34,770 bases of DNA from Thiomicrospira sp. (GTDB lineage: Bacteria > Pseudomonadota > Gammaproteobacteria > Thiomicrospirales > Thiomicrospiraceae): the NCBI RefSeq assembly GCF_014859555.1, contig NZ_JACUTY010000017.1, forward strand, positions 1 to 34,770. Direction: 5' to 3'. This document shows, in pieces, positions 1-6,135 of this stretch. How positions within the stretch are numbered: position 1 is the first letter of the stretch; the number at the start of each line of letters is the position of its first letter. The notes below the pieces were generated by a model that was not told the origin of the DNA, made no database searches, and saw only the letters and a program-made list of their open reading frames with translations. A program made the position numbers and the translations under genes.

Positions 1-74
1 TTTTCAGCCATGACCAGGCCTGGTGCTAGGCATAAAGCCGCGATTAGCGGTTTAATTTTGTATGAGTTTTGCAT
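1..74 (-). CDS. 5' end of a secreted protein, probable B12-regulated TonB-dependent receptor (partial)
   Basis: Only the first 24 codons lie in the window; the gene runs off the left edge. They encode a basic start, a hydrophobic core (LIAALCLAPGLVMA) and a likely signal peptidase site after VMA, so the product is exported. The ATG at 74 has GAAGGAA about 8 nt upstream. It is preceded by a cobalamin riboswitch and promoter on the same strand. Such riboswitches commonly control btuB-type outer-membrane cobalamin receptors or other B12 uptake and synthesis genes. An exported product fits BtuB best, but no mature sequence is visible, so the family is an inference. The iterated palindrome CCAGGCCTGG (14-23) sits inside the signal peptide and encodes Pro-Gly-Leu. 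Confidence 0.7.
   Translation of the reverse strand, partial: MQNSYKIKPLIAALCLAPGLVMAE
13..24. repeat. Iterated palindrome ACCAGGCCTGGT in the first gene
   Basis: Exact 12-mer in the signal peptide of the partial gene, read as Pro-Gly-Leu-Val. Confidence 0.9.
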
Positions 75-204
75 TTAAAGATTCCTTCAATTCATAGATT
101 TAATATCTGTTATGAACGAAGGCAAAACGGACTTATCCCGAAAGTTGTTCAGGCATTTCAAAATGAAAATTTTACAAGCGCTCCGTATTGCCCACCGCAA
201 TAGG

Positions 205-400
205 TTTAACAATTCATTAGGCCGGTATCCGGGCTGAGGAGCGATTTCAGATTGCCTTCTCGGATTGATATCCAATGGCGTAATAATCTGTTTTCTCCAT
301 CACCGTTGCGGGGGCAGCGTTCGATTTGAATCCAAAGTATTTGGATTCGTACGACTCTTCCCGTTTAACGCGGCATTCAAACCGCGCACCTAACGAAGCG
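205..400 (-). ncRNA. Cobalamin (adenosylcobalamin-class) riboswitch
   Basis: On the minus strand the conserved core appears in order: a GGTGCGCGG stem region (about 390-382), GGGAA (about 362), GAATCC, the hallmark CGCTGCCCCCGCAACGGTG (about 321-302), a variable P6-like extension, and the B12-box-like AGCCCGGATACCGGCC (about 236-220). A small hairpin, TATTGC-GGTGG-GCAATA (about 203-187), follows. It could provide the loop that pairs with the core, or part of the expression platform. About 130 nt then lead to the ATG at 74. No intrinsic terminator is obvious, so control may act on translation. Boundaries are approximate. Confidence 0.93.
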
Positions 401-404
401 CATT

Positions 405-432
405 ATTGTAGAGGTATCCTGAAATTTTGCAA
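405..432 (-). promoter_or_regulatory. Sigma70-type promoter of the riboswitch transcript
   Basis: On the minus strand, TTGCAA (432-427) and TACAAT (410-405) are separated by 16 bp. The predicted start falls at about 398, just at the 5' edge of the riboswitch, which supports both calls. Confidence 0.7.
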
Positions 433-480
433 GCACGATACCCAAAGGGCATAAAGGCCTGGTGCCTCTGAGTTTTTAGT

Positions 481-690
481 TTATTGATCTGGATTATTGC
501 GGTTTTTGGCAGCGAGATGATTTGCCCATTTATAGGATAACCAAAAAGCTGGTGTAATAATTGCAAAGGTAAAGGCAAAGCTGCTTAACGCCGTTAACCA
601 GCCTTCACCTTGCCAAAGCACGACCGCACCCACCGCCAAACTTAACAATAAGCCGTTACGTAATGCGCGTTGTGTTGGGTTAAACAACAT
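481..690 (-). CDS. Small two-helix membrane protein of unknown function
   Basis: A 69-residue protein. I do not recognise a named family. Two hydrophobic stretches are visible, about residues 12-27 (GLLLSLAVGAVVLW) and 33-52 (ALSSFAFTFAIITPAFWLSY), separated by a short polar turn. Arg at both ends of the first helix and a Lys/Asn/Asp-rich tail suggest a small inner-membrane protein with a cytoplasmic tail. The ATG at 690 has AAAGGAATGG a few bases upstream, a convincing ribosome binding site. It is read toward the riboswitch promoter and is divergent from the barrel gene at 849. A half copy of the iterated palindrome (AGGCCTGGT, 455-463) lies 18 nt past its stop. Confidence 0.65.
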   Translation of the reverse strand: MLFNPTQRALRNGLLLSLAVGAVVLWQGEGWLTALSSFAFTFAIITPAFWLSYKWANHLAAKNRNNPDQ

Positions 691-754
691 ATTCCATTCC
701 TTTGGTTTAAATCATCACAAAAACTTGATCCATATTATGCGCGATTCAGTTAAA

Positions 755-796
755 AATGAATAGTAAGTAATATTCATTCTGGGGTGATTACTTACT
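755..796. promoter_or_regulatory. Nested inverted repeats, probable operator
   Basis: Two overlapping perfect inverted repeats are present: AATGAATA (755-762) with TATTCATT (771-778), and AGTAAGTAAT (762-771) with ATTACTTACT (787-796). The right arm of the second covers the -35 element of the promoter reading into the gene at 849. This is the geometry of a repressor or activator site, or of two mutually exclusive DNA/RNA structures. The regulator is not identifiable here. Confidence 0.55.
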
Positions 797-816
797 TACA
801 AAGTTAGCGGTATAAT
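788..816 (+). promoter_or_regulatory. Sigma70-type promoter for the outer-membrane barrel gene
   Basis: TTACTT (788-793) and a perfect TATAAT (811-816) are separated by 17 bp. The predicted start near 823 gives a leader of about 25 nt before the ATG at 849, with GAGGTG as ribosome binding site. Confidence 0.75.
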
Positions 817-848
817 AAAATCTTTAGCCCTGACTGAGGTGATTTGAA

Positions 849-1709
849 ATGAAAACAAAACTGCAAAAAATGGCATTGGCTGGTTTAATCGGCGCTTTGC
901 CTATGACGAGTGTGTTGGCCGGTGACAATAGCAACGGCTTTCAAATCGCCCCACCACCCATAGCACACCCGATTTTTGCGGCGGGGATTAAAGACCAAAA
1001 GTTCGACTTTAACTTTATTAGTATGAGTTCGGATGAGATTGAGGTCGATTTAAATGGTTTTGGTGCCAGTTATATTGTGCGTGAAGCTTATAGCGATACC
1101 TTTGCCGTCAGTGCACAAGCTGGTTTGTTTATGTTGAATGGTACGATGCCGGGTCTGGCTTTACCTTTTTATTACCAAGGTAATTGGTTTTTCCCCGAGT
1201 CGTTAAGTGATGCGGATGTTAGCATGATGGCGGTGCCGTTTAGTGCTAATATTGAAATGCAGTTAATCAAATCAGACGCGGCGAGTTTAATTGTGTTTAT
1301 TGGCCCGAACTTGGGGTTCAGTGTAATGAATATGAAAACGTCTTATAAGGTAAGTTCAACCAGCCCAACCTACACCAACTTAGCACAAGTGACTTCAACC
1401 ACAGCGGGTTTACAGTTTGGTATGCAGGCGGGTTTTCGTGTGTCGGAGAACGTAAAAGTCAGTCCGTTTTTTATGGTGAGTAGTTCGAGTGGTACCGCCA
1501 ACTTTAATTACAAGGCTGGTGCGAGTGGGGTATCAGATACCACTTATAGTGGTGAAATTCCGGACATTACGACCAGCTCCATCGGTATGGATATTATTTT
1601 TAAAGAAATAAGCATTGGTACGGTGTTACAAGATATTCAACGCTCAAGCGGTGGCAATGACGAAGGCGGCTTAAAAACCGCTATGTTAAGGCTAGGCTAT
1701 AAGTTTTAA
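849..1709 (+). CDS. Predicted outer-membrane beta-barrel protein
   Basis: A 286-residue protein with a signal peptide: KTK then a hydrophobic core, with likely cleavage after SVLA at about residue 24. The mature part alternates short amphipathic strands with Gly/Ser/Asn turns and ends in a C-terminal Phe (RLGYKF), the typical last strand of outer-membrane barrels recognised by BamA. I do not recognise a specific family. A Ser/Thr-rich stretch and repeated paired aromatic residues fit an 8-12-strand barrel, possibly a porin-like or adhesin-like protein, but no substrate can be inferred. The start has GAGGTG 8 nt upstream. Its stop overlaps by a few bases the stop of the convergent DUF1841 gene. 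Strong promoter elements with nested inverted repeats suggest specific regulation. Confidence 0.75.
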   Translation: MKTKLQKMALAGLIGALPMTSVLAGDNSNGFQIAPPPIAHPIFAAGIKDQKFDFNFISMSSDEIEVDLNGFGASYIVREAYSDTFAVSAQAGLFMLNGTMPGLALPFYYQGNWFFPESLSDADVSMMAVPFSANIEMQLIKSDAASLIVFIGPNLGFSVMNMKTSYKVSSTSPTYTNLAQVTSTTAGLQFGMQAGFRVSENVKVSPFFMVSSSSGTANFNYKAGASGVSDTTYSGEIPDITTSSIGMDIIFKEISIGTVLQDIQRSSGGNDEGGLKTAMLRLGYKF

Positions 1710-2146
1710 TCCGCTTTAATTTTGCCCGCTCTTTGTTGCAAACACAGCAAGTAAGCCTGTTCATCAGGCGCTTGCTGGTTTTTCTGACTATGCCATAAGG
1801 CTTCGGCCAAACATTCCATCATGTCATGTTCCGCTTCCAATACACTTCCGTGTTTAAGCGTTAACACACGATGCACCTGTGCAATTCCAGCCGGGCGATC
1901 AGTGGCAACCTGTTCACGAATACCTAAGTGCATGCCCATGTGTAAAAACGGATTGGTTTCACCCATTTCAGGCAGGTATTCGTTTTTTAAATGCTGTTTG
2001 TTTTCGAGCATTTTGTGATACTCAGGATGCTGATCAATCACTTGCGCAATCTGCTGTTCTAACGCATCCAAGGGTTGATTATTGCGGGCTTTCTGCCAAA
2101 TATCCGCGTAATGCTGGCGGAGTTTGTCGCGTTCTGAAGTGTACAT
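1706..2146 (-). CDS. DUF1841 family protein
   Basis: A 146-residue soluble protein matching, from memory, the DUF1841 family of beta- and gammaproteobacteria. It has an N-terminal helical start (TSERDKLRQHYADIW), a central PLDALEQQIAQVI and DQHPEYH segment, then ETNPFLHMGMHLGIREQ and a helical C-terminus. The biochemical function of the family is unknown to me. It lies directly downstream of nth on the same strand, with a gap of about 100 bp that contains one iterated palindrome. Its 3' end collides with the barrel gene. Confidence 0.8.
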   Translation of the reverse strand: MYTSERDKLRQHYADIWQKARNNQPLDALEQQIAQVIDQHPEYHKMLENKQHLKNEYLPEMGETNPFLHMGMHLGIREQVATDRPAGIAQVHRVLTLKHGSVLEAEHDMMECLAEALWHSQKNQQAPDEQAYLLCLQQRAGKIKAD

Positions 2147-2235
2147 AAAATTCGGTTACCGTTGGGTTTGAGGGTCCATAATTAATCGACCAGTTTAGCC
2201 AATTAGCCTTAAGTTTTCAGCTTTTAAGTTGACGT

Positions 2236-2247
2236 ACCAGGCCTGGT
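2236..2247. repeat. Iterated palindrome ACCAGGCCTGGT (intergenic)
   Basis: Exact 12-mer, 2 nt beyond the nth stop codon on the minus strand. Confidence 0.9.
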
Positions 2248-2249
2248 GC

Positions 2250-2891
2250 TTATTCCGCATATTTGTGTTTGTCTTTAAACTCACACAAATCAAAGATTAC
2301 GCAGCTGCCACAGCGCGGTTTACGCGCCATGCAAGTGTAGCGGCCATGCAAGATTAGGAGGTGATGTGCGTCCATTAAATGTTCTTTAGGTGTGAATTTG
2401 AGTAGCTTCTGTTCGACTTCTAATACGTTTTTGCCGGATGCGATTTTGGTGCGATTGGACACCCGAAAAATATGCGTATCTACCGCCATCGCGATTTGGC
2501 CGAACGCGGTATTGAGCACCACGTTAGCGGTTTTTCGGCCCACGCCGGGCAGGGTTTCAAGCGCATCTCGTGTTTGCGGCACTTGGCTGTGATGCAAATC
2601 TACCAACATTTTGCAGGTTTTAATAATGTTTTCGGCTTTGGAATTAAACAGCCCGATGGTTTTAATATAATGCTTTAACCCATCAACCCCCAGCGCATAA
2701 ATCGCCTCTGGCGTATTCGCCACCGCAAACAACTTCGCTGTCGCGATATTTACACCCTTATCCGTCGCTTGCGCCGATAAAATCACCGCAATCAGCAACT
2801 CAAACGGCGTCGAATAATTCAACTCGGTTTCCGGCTCTGGAATCGCTTCGGCTAAGCGGTCAAAAATCTGTTGGCGTTTGAGTTTATTCAT
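2250..2891 (-). CDS. nth: Endonuclease III (DNA glycosylase/AP lyase)
   Basis: A 213-residue base-excision-repair enzyme that removes oxidised pyrimidines and nicks abasic sites. Visible signatures are the helix-hairpin-helix LPGVGRKTANVVLN with the catalytic Lys, the catalytic Asp in VDTHIFRVSNR, and a C-terminal [4Fe-4S] motif C-x6-C-x2-C-x5-C (CMARKPRCGSCVIFDLC). Length equals the usual size of about 211. In many gammaproteobacteria nth is the last gene of rsxABCDGE-nth. Here the same order and strand are kept, but a toxin-antitoxin pair intervenes, so nth may now depend on a read-through or local promoter. Confidence 0.98.
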   Translation of the reverse strand: MNKLKRQQIFDRLAEAIPEPETELNYSTPFELLIAVILSAQATDKGVNIATAKLFAVANTPEAIYALGVDGLKHYIKTIGLFNSKAENIIKTCKMLVDLHHSQVPQTRDALETLPGVGRKTANVVLNTAFGQIAMAVDTHIFRVSNRTKIASGKNVLEVEQKLLKFTPKEHLMDAHHLLILHGRYTCMARKPRCGSCVIFDLCEFKDKHKYAE

Positions 2892-2904
2892 AAGTTAGAC
2901 GTAT

Positions 2905-3324
2905 TTATTTCCATGGGTTAATGAGATGCAGGCCGAGTATTGATTCAAAATCTTTTGTATTGCGCGTCACTAAAGTGAGTTGATGGGTTAGCGCTATCGC
3001 GGCAATTTGGGCATCTTCAACACTCGTCGGCAAACCTTGCTTACGTCGCTGAACTATTACATCCGCATAATGTTTAGCCGCTCGATTATCGAAATCGAGA
3101 CAACGCCCCATAAAGTCTTTGCCAAACATGTCCAGCGCTTTTAGAGTTAAAAGGGTTTTGCGTTTGCCATCGTCTAATAAACCTAAACCCAGTAAAATTT
3201 CTGCTTGGCTAATAGAGGCAAGATAGAGTGTAGAGAGGCTTTGCGCATCTAACCAATCTACAACTTTGGCGGATGGGTTAGGGCGCATAAACTCGGAAAG
3301 TACATTGGTATCGAGTAGGTACAT
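2905..3324 (-). CDS. PIN-domain toxin, VapC/FitB type
   Basis: A 139-residue PIN-domain protein, predicted to be a Mg-dependent ribonuclease. The acidic active-site residues are all present: Asp5 (LLDTNVLSE), Glu42 (QAEI), Asp104 (SVEDAQIAA) and Asp125 (NTKDF). The N-terminal DTNVLSE and the C-terminal LVTRNTKDF motifs are typical of FitB-like toxins. It follows the antitoxin gene by 17 bp in the usual antitoxin-first order. The catalytic set is intact, so this is not an obvious relic. The ribosome binding site is weak, which fits translational coupling to the antitoxin. It ends 13 bp before the nth start. Confidence 0.93.
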   Translation of the reverse strand: MYLLDTNVLSEFMRPNPSAKVVDWLDAQSLSTLYLASISQAEILLGLGLLDDGKRKTLLTLKALDMFGKDFMGRCLDFDNRAAKHYADVIVQRRKQGLPTSVEDAQIAAIALTHQLTLVTRNTKDFESILGLHLINPWK

Positions 3325-3341
3325 GGCGCGTTTACTTGGGC

Positions 3342-3584
3342 TTATTCAAAACGGGTCATGCGTGGCGGCTGGCGTTCTGGCAGGTTAAAAGAATCGGCGG
3401 CTGCATCTTCAAATTTGGCTTTTAGTTTAGAGCCGAATCCTTTTTCAACTGGCGCGTGCTGCCCAATCACTTGACGCAAAATGCAGCGCACTTCTTCTTC
3501 CATCGAGTGACCATGTTGCGCCGCGATAATGCGTAAATTAGTTTTTAATTCTTCTTCAAGATTTCGTATCGTTATGCTTGCCAT
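3342..3584 (-). CDS. Antitoxin, FitA/StbC-like ribbon-helix-helix
   Basis: An 80-residue protein. The N-terminus (ASITIRNLEEELKTNLRIIAAQHGHSMEEEVRCIL) is a ribbon-helix-helix DNA-binding fold: a beta strand with alternating residues, then two helices carrying the EEEVR motif common to FitA antitoxins. The flexible C-terminal tail with basic and acidic residues (RQPPRMTRFE) would wrap the toxin. The start is supported by GGGAGGGG about 5 nt upstream. A 21-bp perfect palindrome sits 15 nt upstream of the start and overlaps the predicted transcription start, as expected for an autoregulated toxin-antitoxin operon. Confidence 0.92.
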   Translation of the reverse strand: MASITIRNLEEELKTNLRIIAAQHGHSMEEEVRCILRQVIGQHAPVEKGFGSKLKAKFEDAAADSFNLPERQPPRMTRFE

Positions 3585-3599
3585 CCAACCCCTCCCATC

Positions 3600-3620
3600 A
3601 ATGCAATCAGTGATTGCATT
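3600..3620. promoter_or_regulatory. Operator palindrome of the fitAB-like operon
   Basis: Perfect inverted repeat AATGCAATCA-g-TGATTGCATT. It lies between the -10 element and the antitoxin start, the expected place for ribbon-helix-helix autoregulation. Confidence 0.8.
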
Positions 3621-3622
3621 TA

Positions 3623-3650
3623 ATTATAACCTACTTGTTTTGGTTGTCGT
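3623..3650 (-). promoter_or_regulatory. Promoter of the toxin-antitoxin operon
   Basis: On the minus strand a perfect TATAAT (3628-3623) is preceded, after a 16-bp spacer, by ACGACA (3650-3645), four of six -35 consensus bases. The predicted start falls within the operator palindrome. Confidence 0.65.
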
Positions 3651-3671
3651 TGTTCTATTTTATTTCGGACG

Positions 3672-3705
3672 CTTTTAGATCACATATCTGTTTATGATCT
3701 AAAAG
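3672..3705. repeat. 11-bp perfect inverted repeat with 12-nt loop
   Basis: CTTTTAGATCA (3672-3682) and TGATCTAAAAG (3695-3705). It is AT-rich with no following T-run on either strand, so it is not a classical terminator. It lies between the rsxE end and the toxin-antitoxin promoter and could be a weak transcript-end structure or a protein or recombination site. Confidence 0.6.
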
Positions 3706-3755
3706 GGGCTTGCTGGGTTAGTTGATTATTTATTGAGTGCGTTATAAAAGGTTTC

Positions 3756-3766
3756 ACCAGGCCTGG
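3756..3766. repeat. Iterated palindrome (ACCAGGCCTGG, intergenic)
   Basis: Core 10-mer with 5' A but A instead of the usual 3' T. It starts about 14 nt beyond the rsxE stop. Confidence 0.85.
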
Positions 3767-3780
3767 AGTTTAAAGTCGGG

Positions 3781-4488
3781 TTAGTTACTCGTTTGTACTT
3801 CAACCGGAATATTCACCAGGCCTGGTTTTTTGAGTTTTTGGTCGGCATAGTTTTTTAGCGCAATCAGCAAACCTAAACCGATAAACGCACCCGGCGGTAA
3901 AATCGCTAGCAATACGGGTGTGTAATCTGCACTTAGATGCAACGTCCAACCTCGTGCGGTTTCGCCGAATAACAACCAGGCCTGGTCGAATAACGTACCA
4001 TTACCAACCAACTCGCGCAGACTGCCCAAAATGACCAATACGACCGTGAAACCGATACCAATAAACAACGCATCGACAATTGATTTATCTAATGAATTTT
4101 TGGAGGCAAACGATTCGGCGCGCGCTAAGATCGCGCAGTTGGTGACAATTAAGGGGATAAATATGCCTAAAATCCCATGCAGGGTATAAAAATAGGCGTG
4201 CATGAGCATATCAATAATGGTGACGGCGGCGGCGATAATCGCAATAAATACCGGAATCCGAATTTCACTTGGCACCCAATGGCGGATCAACGAAACCAAA
4301 ATATTCGAGGTCATCAAAACGGCCATGGTAGCCAAACCCAGGCCGAGTCCGTTGACGCTGTTATTGGTGACCGCAAGTAACGGGCATAAACCGAGCAGGG
4401 CGACCAAGGCTTGGTTGTTGTTCCACAGACCTTTTTGTGCAATGTCTTGGTAATCGCGCCAGGTTTGGTTAATAGATGATTTAGTCAT
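3781..4488 (-). CDS. rsxE: Electron transport complex subunit RsxE/RnfE
   Basis: An integral membrane subunit of the Rsx/Rnf complex, which couples NADH-ferredoxin-type electron transfer to ion transport or keeps SoxR reduced. I place the start at 4488 ([14 protein letters not shown]), giving 235 residues close to the E. coli length, because GAGGAA lies just upstream. A start at 4515 would overlap rsxG by 35 bp without need. Visible family features are [22 protein letters not shown] near the start, paired with RsxA, and about six hydrophobic helices. Translation is coupled to rsxG by an 8-bp overlap. Two iterated palindromes lie inside, encoding KPGLVNI and FDQAWLL. Confidence 0.96.
   Translation of the reverse strand: MTKSSINQTWRDYQDIAQKGLWNNNQALVALLGLCPLLAVTNNSVNGLGLGLATMAVLMTSNILVSLIRHWVPSEIRIPVFIAIIAAAVTIIDMLMHAYFYTLHGILGIFIPLIVTNCAILARAESFASKNSLDKSIVDALFIGIGFTVVLVILGSLRELVGNGTLFDQAWLLFGETARGWTLHLSADYTPVLLAILPPGAFIGLGLLIALKNYADQKLKKPGLVNIPVEVQTSN
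3815..3826. repeat. Iterated palindrome ACCAGGCCTGGT in rsxE
   Basis: Exact 12-mer near the 3' end of rsxE, read as Pro-Gly-Leu-Val. Confidence 0.9.
3975..3986. repeat. Iterated palindrome ACCAGGCCTGGT in rsxE
   Basis: Exact 12-mer, read as Asp-Gln-Ala-Trp in a loop between membrane helices. Confidence 0.9.
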
Positions 4489-5107
4489 ACAATTCCTCTG
4501 TGTGACGATTGACATAATCGAGTGTCAGTCTGACAGCGCCCACTACCGCACGTGGGGTGATGGTCGCGCCGGTAAATTGATCAAATTCACCTCGGTCCCG
4601 TTTAACGGCCCAGCGATTAGCGTTGTCTTCAGTTAGGCGCTTACCTTCAAAGCCTAAAATCCAATCATCTTTACGCAGTTCAATTTTATCGCCTAAGCCG
4701 GGGGTTTCACGGTGACTGACGACACGAACCCCGGCCACGCGGCCGTCATAAAATACGCCCACGATTAAACGAATTTCACCGTTGTAACCATTGGGTGCCA
4801 CGGTTTCGATTACTAAACCAGCCGGTTCGCCATTGAGGCGCGCGCGATAAACCATCATGGGGTCATGGCTGCCCAAATACTCAGGTTCGATCAGGGTTTT
4901 GGTGTCTTCAAGCAAGTTGTTGTCGTAAGCCGAAGCGGGCATTACTTGATTTAGCAACTGGTGCAAAGCCGTTTGTTCGGCTTGCGCAATTTTAGGTTGG
5001 GTAAACTCGTTAATCGCCATCAATAAAGCCACGCTAATCACCACAAATAAACTGAGCAAGCCGGCGGCACGCAACATGGTTTGTTTCAGTTTGAGTTCTG
5101 GTTTCAT
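4481..5107 (-). CDS. rsxG: Electron transport complex subunit RsxG/RnfG
   Basis: A 208-residue subunit with one N-terminal membrane helix (about residues 12-30) and a periplasmic FMN-binding domain. The covalent FMN attachment motif is visible as [15 protein letters not shown] near residue 180, where the Thr after GATI receives FMN through a phosphoester bond. [11 protein letters not shown]-type sequence (here [18 protein letters not shown]) is also family-typical. The start overlaps the rsxD stop by 4 bp (ATGA), indicating translational coupling. Confidence 0.97.
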   Translation of the reverse strand: MKPELKLKQTMLRAAGLLSLFVVISVALLMAINEFTQPKIAQAEQTALHQLLNQVMPASAYDNNLLEDTKTLIEPEYLGSHDPMMVYRARLNGEPAGLVIETVAPNGYNGEIRLIVGVFYDGRVAGVRVVSHRETPGLGDKIELRKDDWILGFEGKRLTEDNANRWAVKRDRGEFDQFTGATITPRAVVGAVRLTLDYVNRHTEELYD

Positions 5108-6135
5108 CGAATATGCCCTAGCACGCGAGGTTGTGTGTAGCGATCAATCAGTGGCACCGCGATGTTCATTAATAAAATCGCGAAGGCAATCCCATCTGGG
5201 AATGCGCCCCAGTTACGAATAACATACACTAAAATACCAATGCTTGCGGCAAAAATTAGGCGACCCATCGGTGTGGTGCTGGAGCTAACCGGGTCGGTGA
5301 TAATGAAAAACGCCGCCAACATAGTGCCACCAAATAATAGGTGAAAACTGATAGGCGCATATAAAGCCGGATTGATCATATGGAATACCCACGCCATGAA
5401 AGCTAGCGCGCCCAAAAACCCGACCGGAAATTGCCAGCGAATGGTTCGAGTATAAAGTAGCCACAAACCACCGATTAAAAACGCTATATTAATCCAACCC
5501 CAAGCCGTCAGATTTAACCAACTGGATTCAAAATAGGTTGCTTGGAGCATGTCCTGGCTGGATAAGCCTTGTTGCAAGCCAGTTTGTAACGTGCTCAGTG
5601 GGGTCGCACCAGTAAAGCTGTCGATGGGCATATTGGGCATCACGCCAAAGAGAATATGGTTAAACGAATCCCAGAAACTCAGTGTGTAACCGGCCAAATC
5701 TTTTGGTAAAGTCCACTGCGTCATTTCAGCCGGAAATGAAATCAATAAAAACGCATAACCTAACATCGCTGGATTAAATGGGTTGTAACCTAATCCGCCA
5801 TAGAGGTGTTTGCCAAATACAAGCGCAAAGGCGCAGCCAGATACAATCACCCACCAAGGCGACTCGGGTGGAATACAAAACACTAGGCCTGTTACCGTAA
5901 TCAGGGCACTAAAGTCGGTGATGTTGGGCATAACCGGACGGTCACGCAGTTTAAGCATAACAAACTCAACCAATAGGGCGGTGGCCACCGCCAAAAACCA
6001 TTGAATGATAATGCCGTAGCCAAATAACATAATGTGGGCAAGTAACGCCGGAAATGCCGCCAGCTGAACTTGTAACATAATTTTTTGCACGGAACTGTTG
6101 TTGTGTGCAAATGGGGAGCTGCTAAAACGAGACAT
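5104..6135 (-). CDS. rsxD: Electron transport complex subunit RsxD/RnfD
   Basis: A 343-residue polytopic membrane protein of NqrB/RnfD type with eight or more hydrophobic helices. The covalent FMN site is seen in DSFTGATPLSTLQ near residue 177. KHLYGGLGYNPFNPAMLGYA and the C-terminal FPDGIAFAILLMNIAVPLID are characteristic. The start codon overlaps the rsxC stop by one base (TAATG), and its stop overlaps rsxG by 4 bp. Confidence 0.97.
   Translation of the reverse strand: MSRFSSSPFAHNNSSVQKIMLQVQLAAFPALLAHIMLFGYGIIIQWFLAVATALLVEFVMLKLRDRPVMPNITDFSALITVTGLVFCIPPESPWWVIVSGCAFALVFGKHLYGGLGYNPFNPAMLGYAFLLISFPAEMTQWTLPKDLAGYTLSFWDSFNHILFGVMPNMPIDSFTGATPLSTLQTGLQQGLSSQDMLQATYFESSWLNLTAWGWINIAFLIGGLWLLYTRTIRWQFPVGFLGALAFMAWVFHMINPALYAPISFHLLFGGTMLAAFFIITDPVSSSTTPMGRLIFAASIGILVYVIRNWGAFPDGIAFAILLMNIAVPLIDRYTQPRVLGHIR

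Noticed and set aside
87-275. 62-residue minus-strand open frame
   Set aside because: It lies within the cobalamin riboswitch and its leader; its sequence is explained by RNA conservation and it has no recognisable protein features.
390-578. 62-residue minus-strand open frame
   Set aside because: It overlaps the small membrane protein gene in another frame and the riboswitch promoter, with no ribosome binding site.
3672-3705. Intrinsic terminator for the rsx operon
   Set aside because: The stem is AT-rich and no T-run follows on the minus strand.
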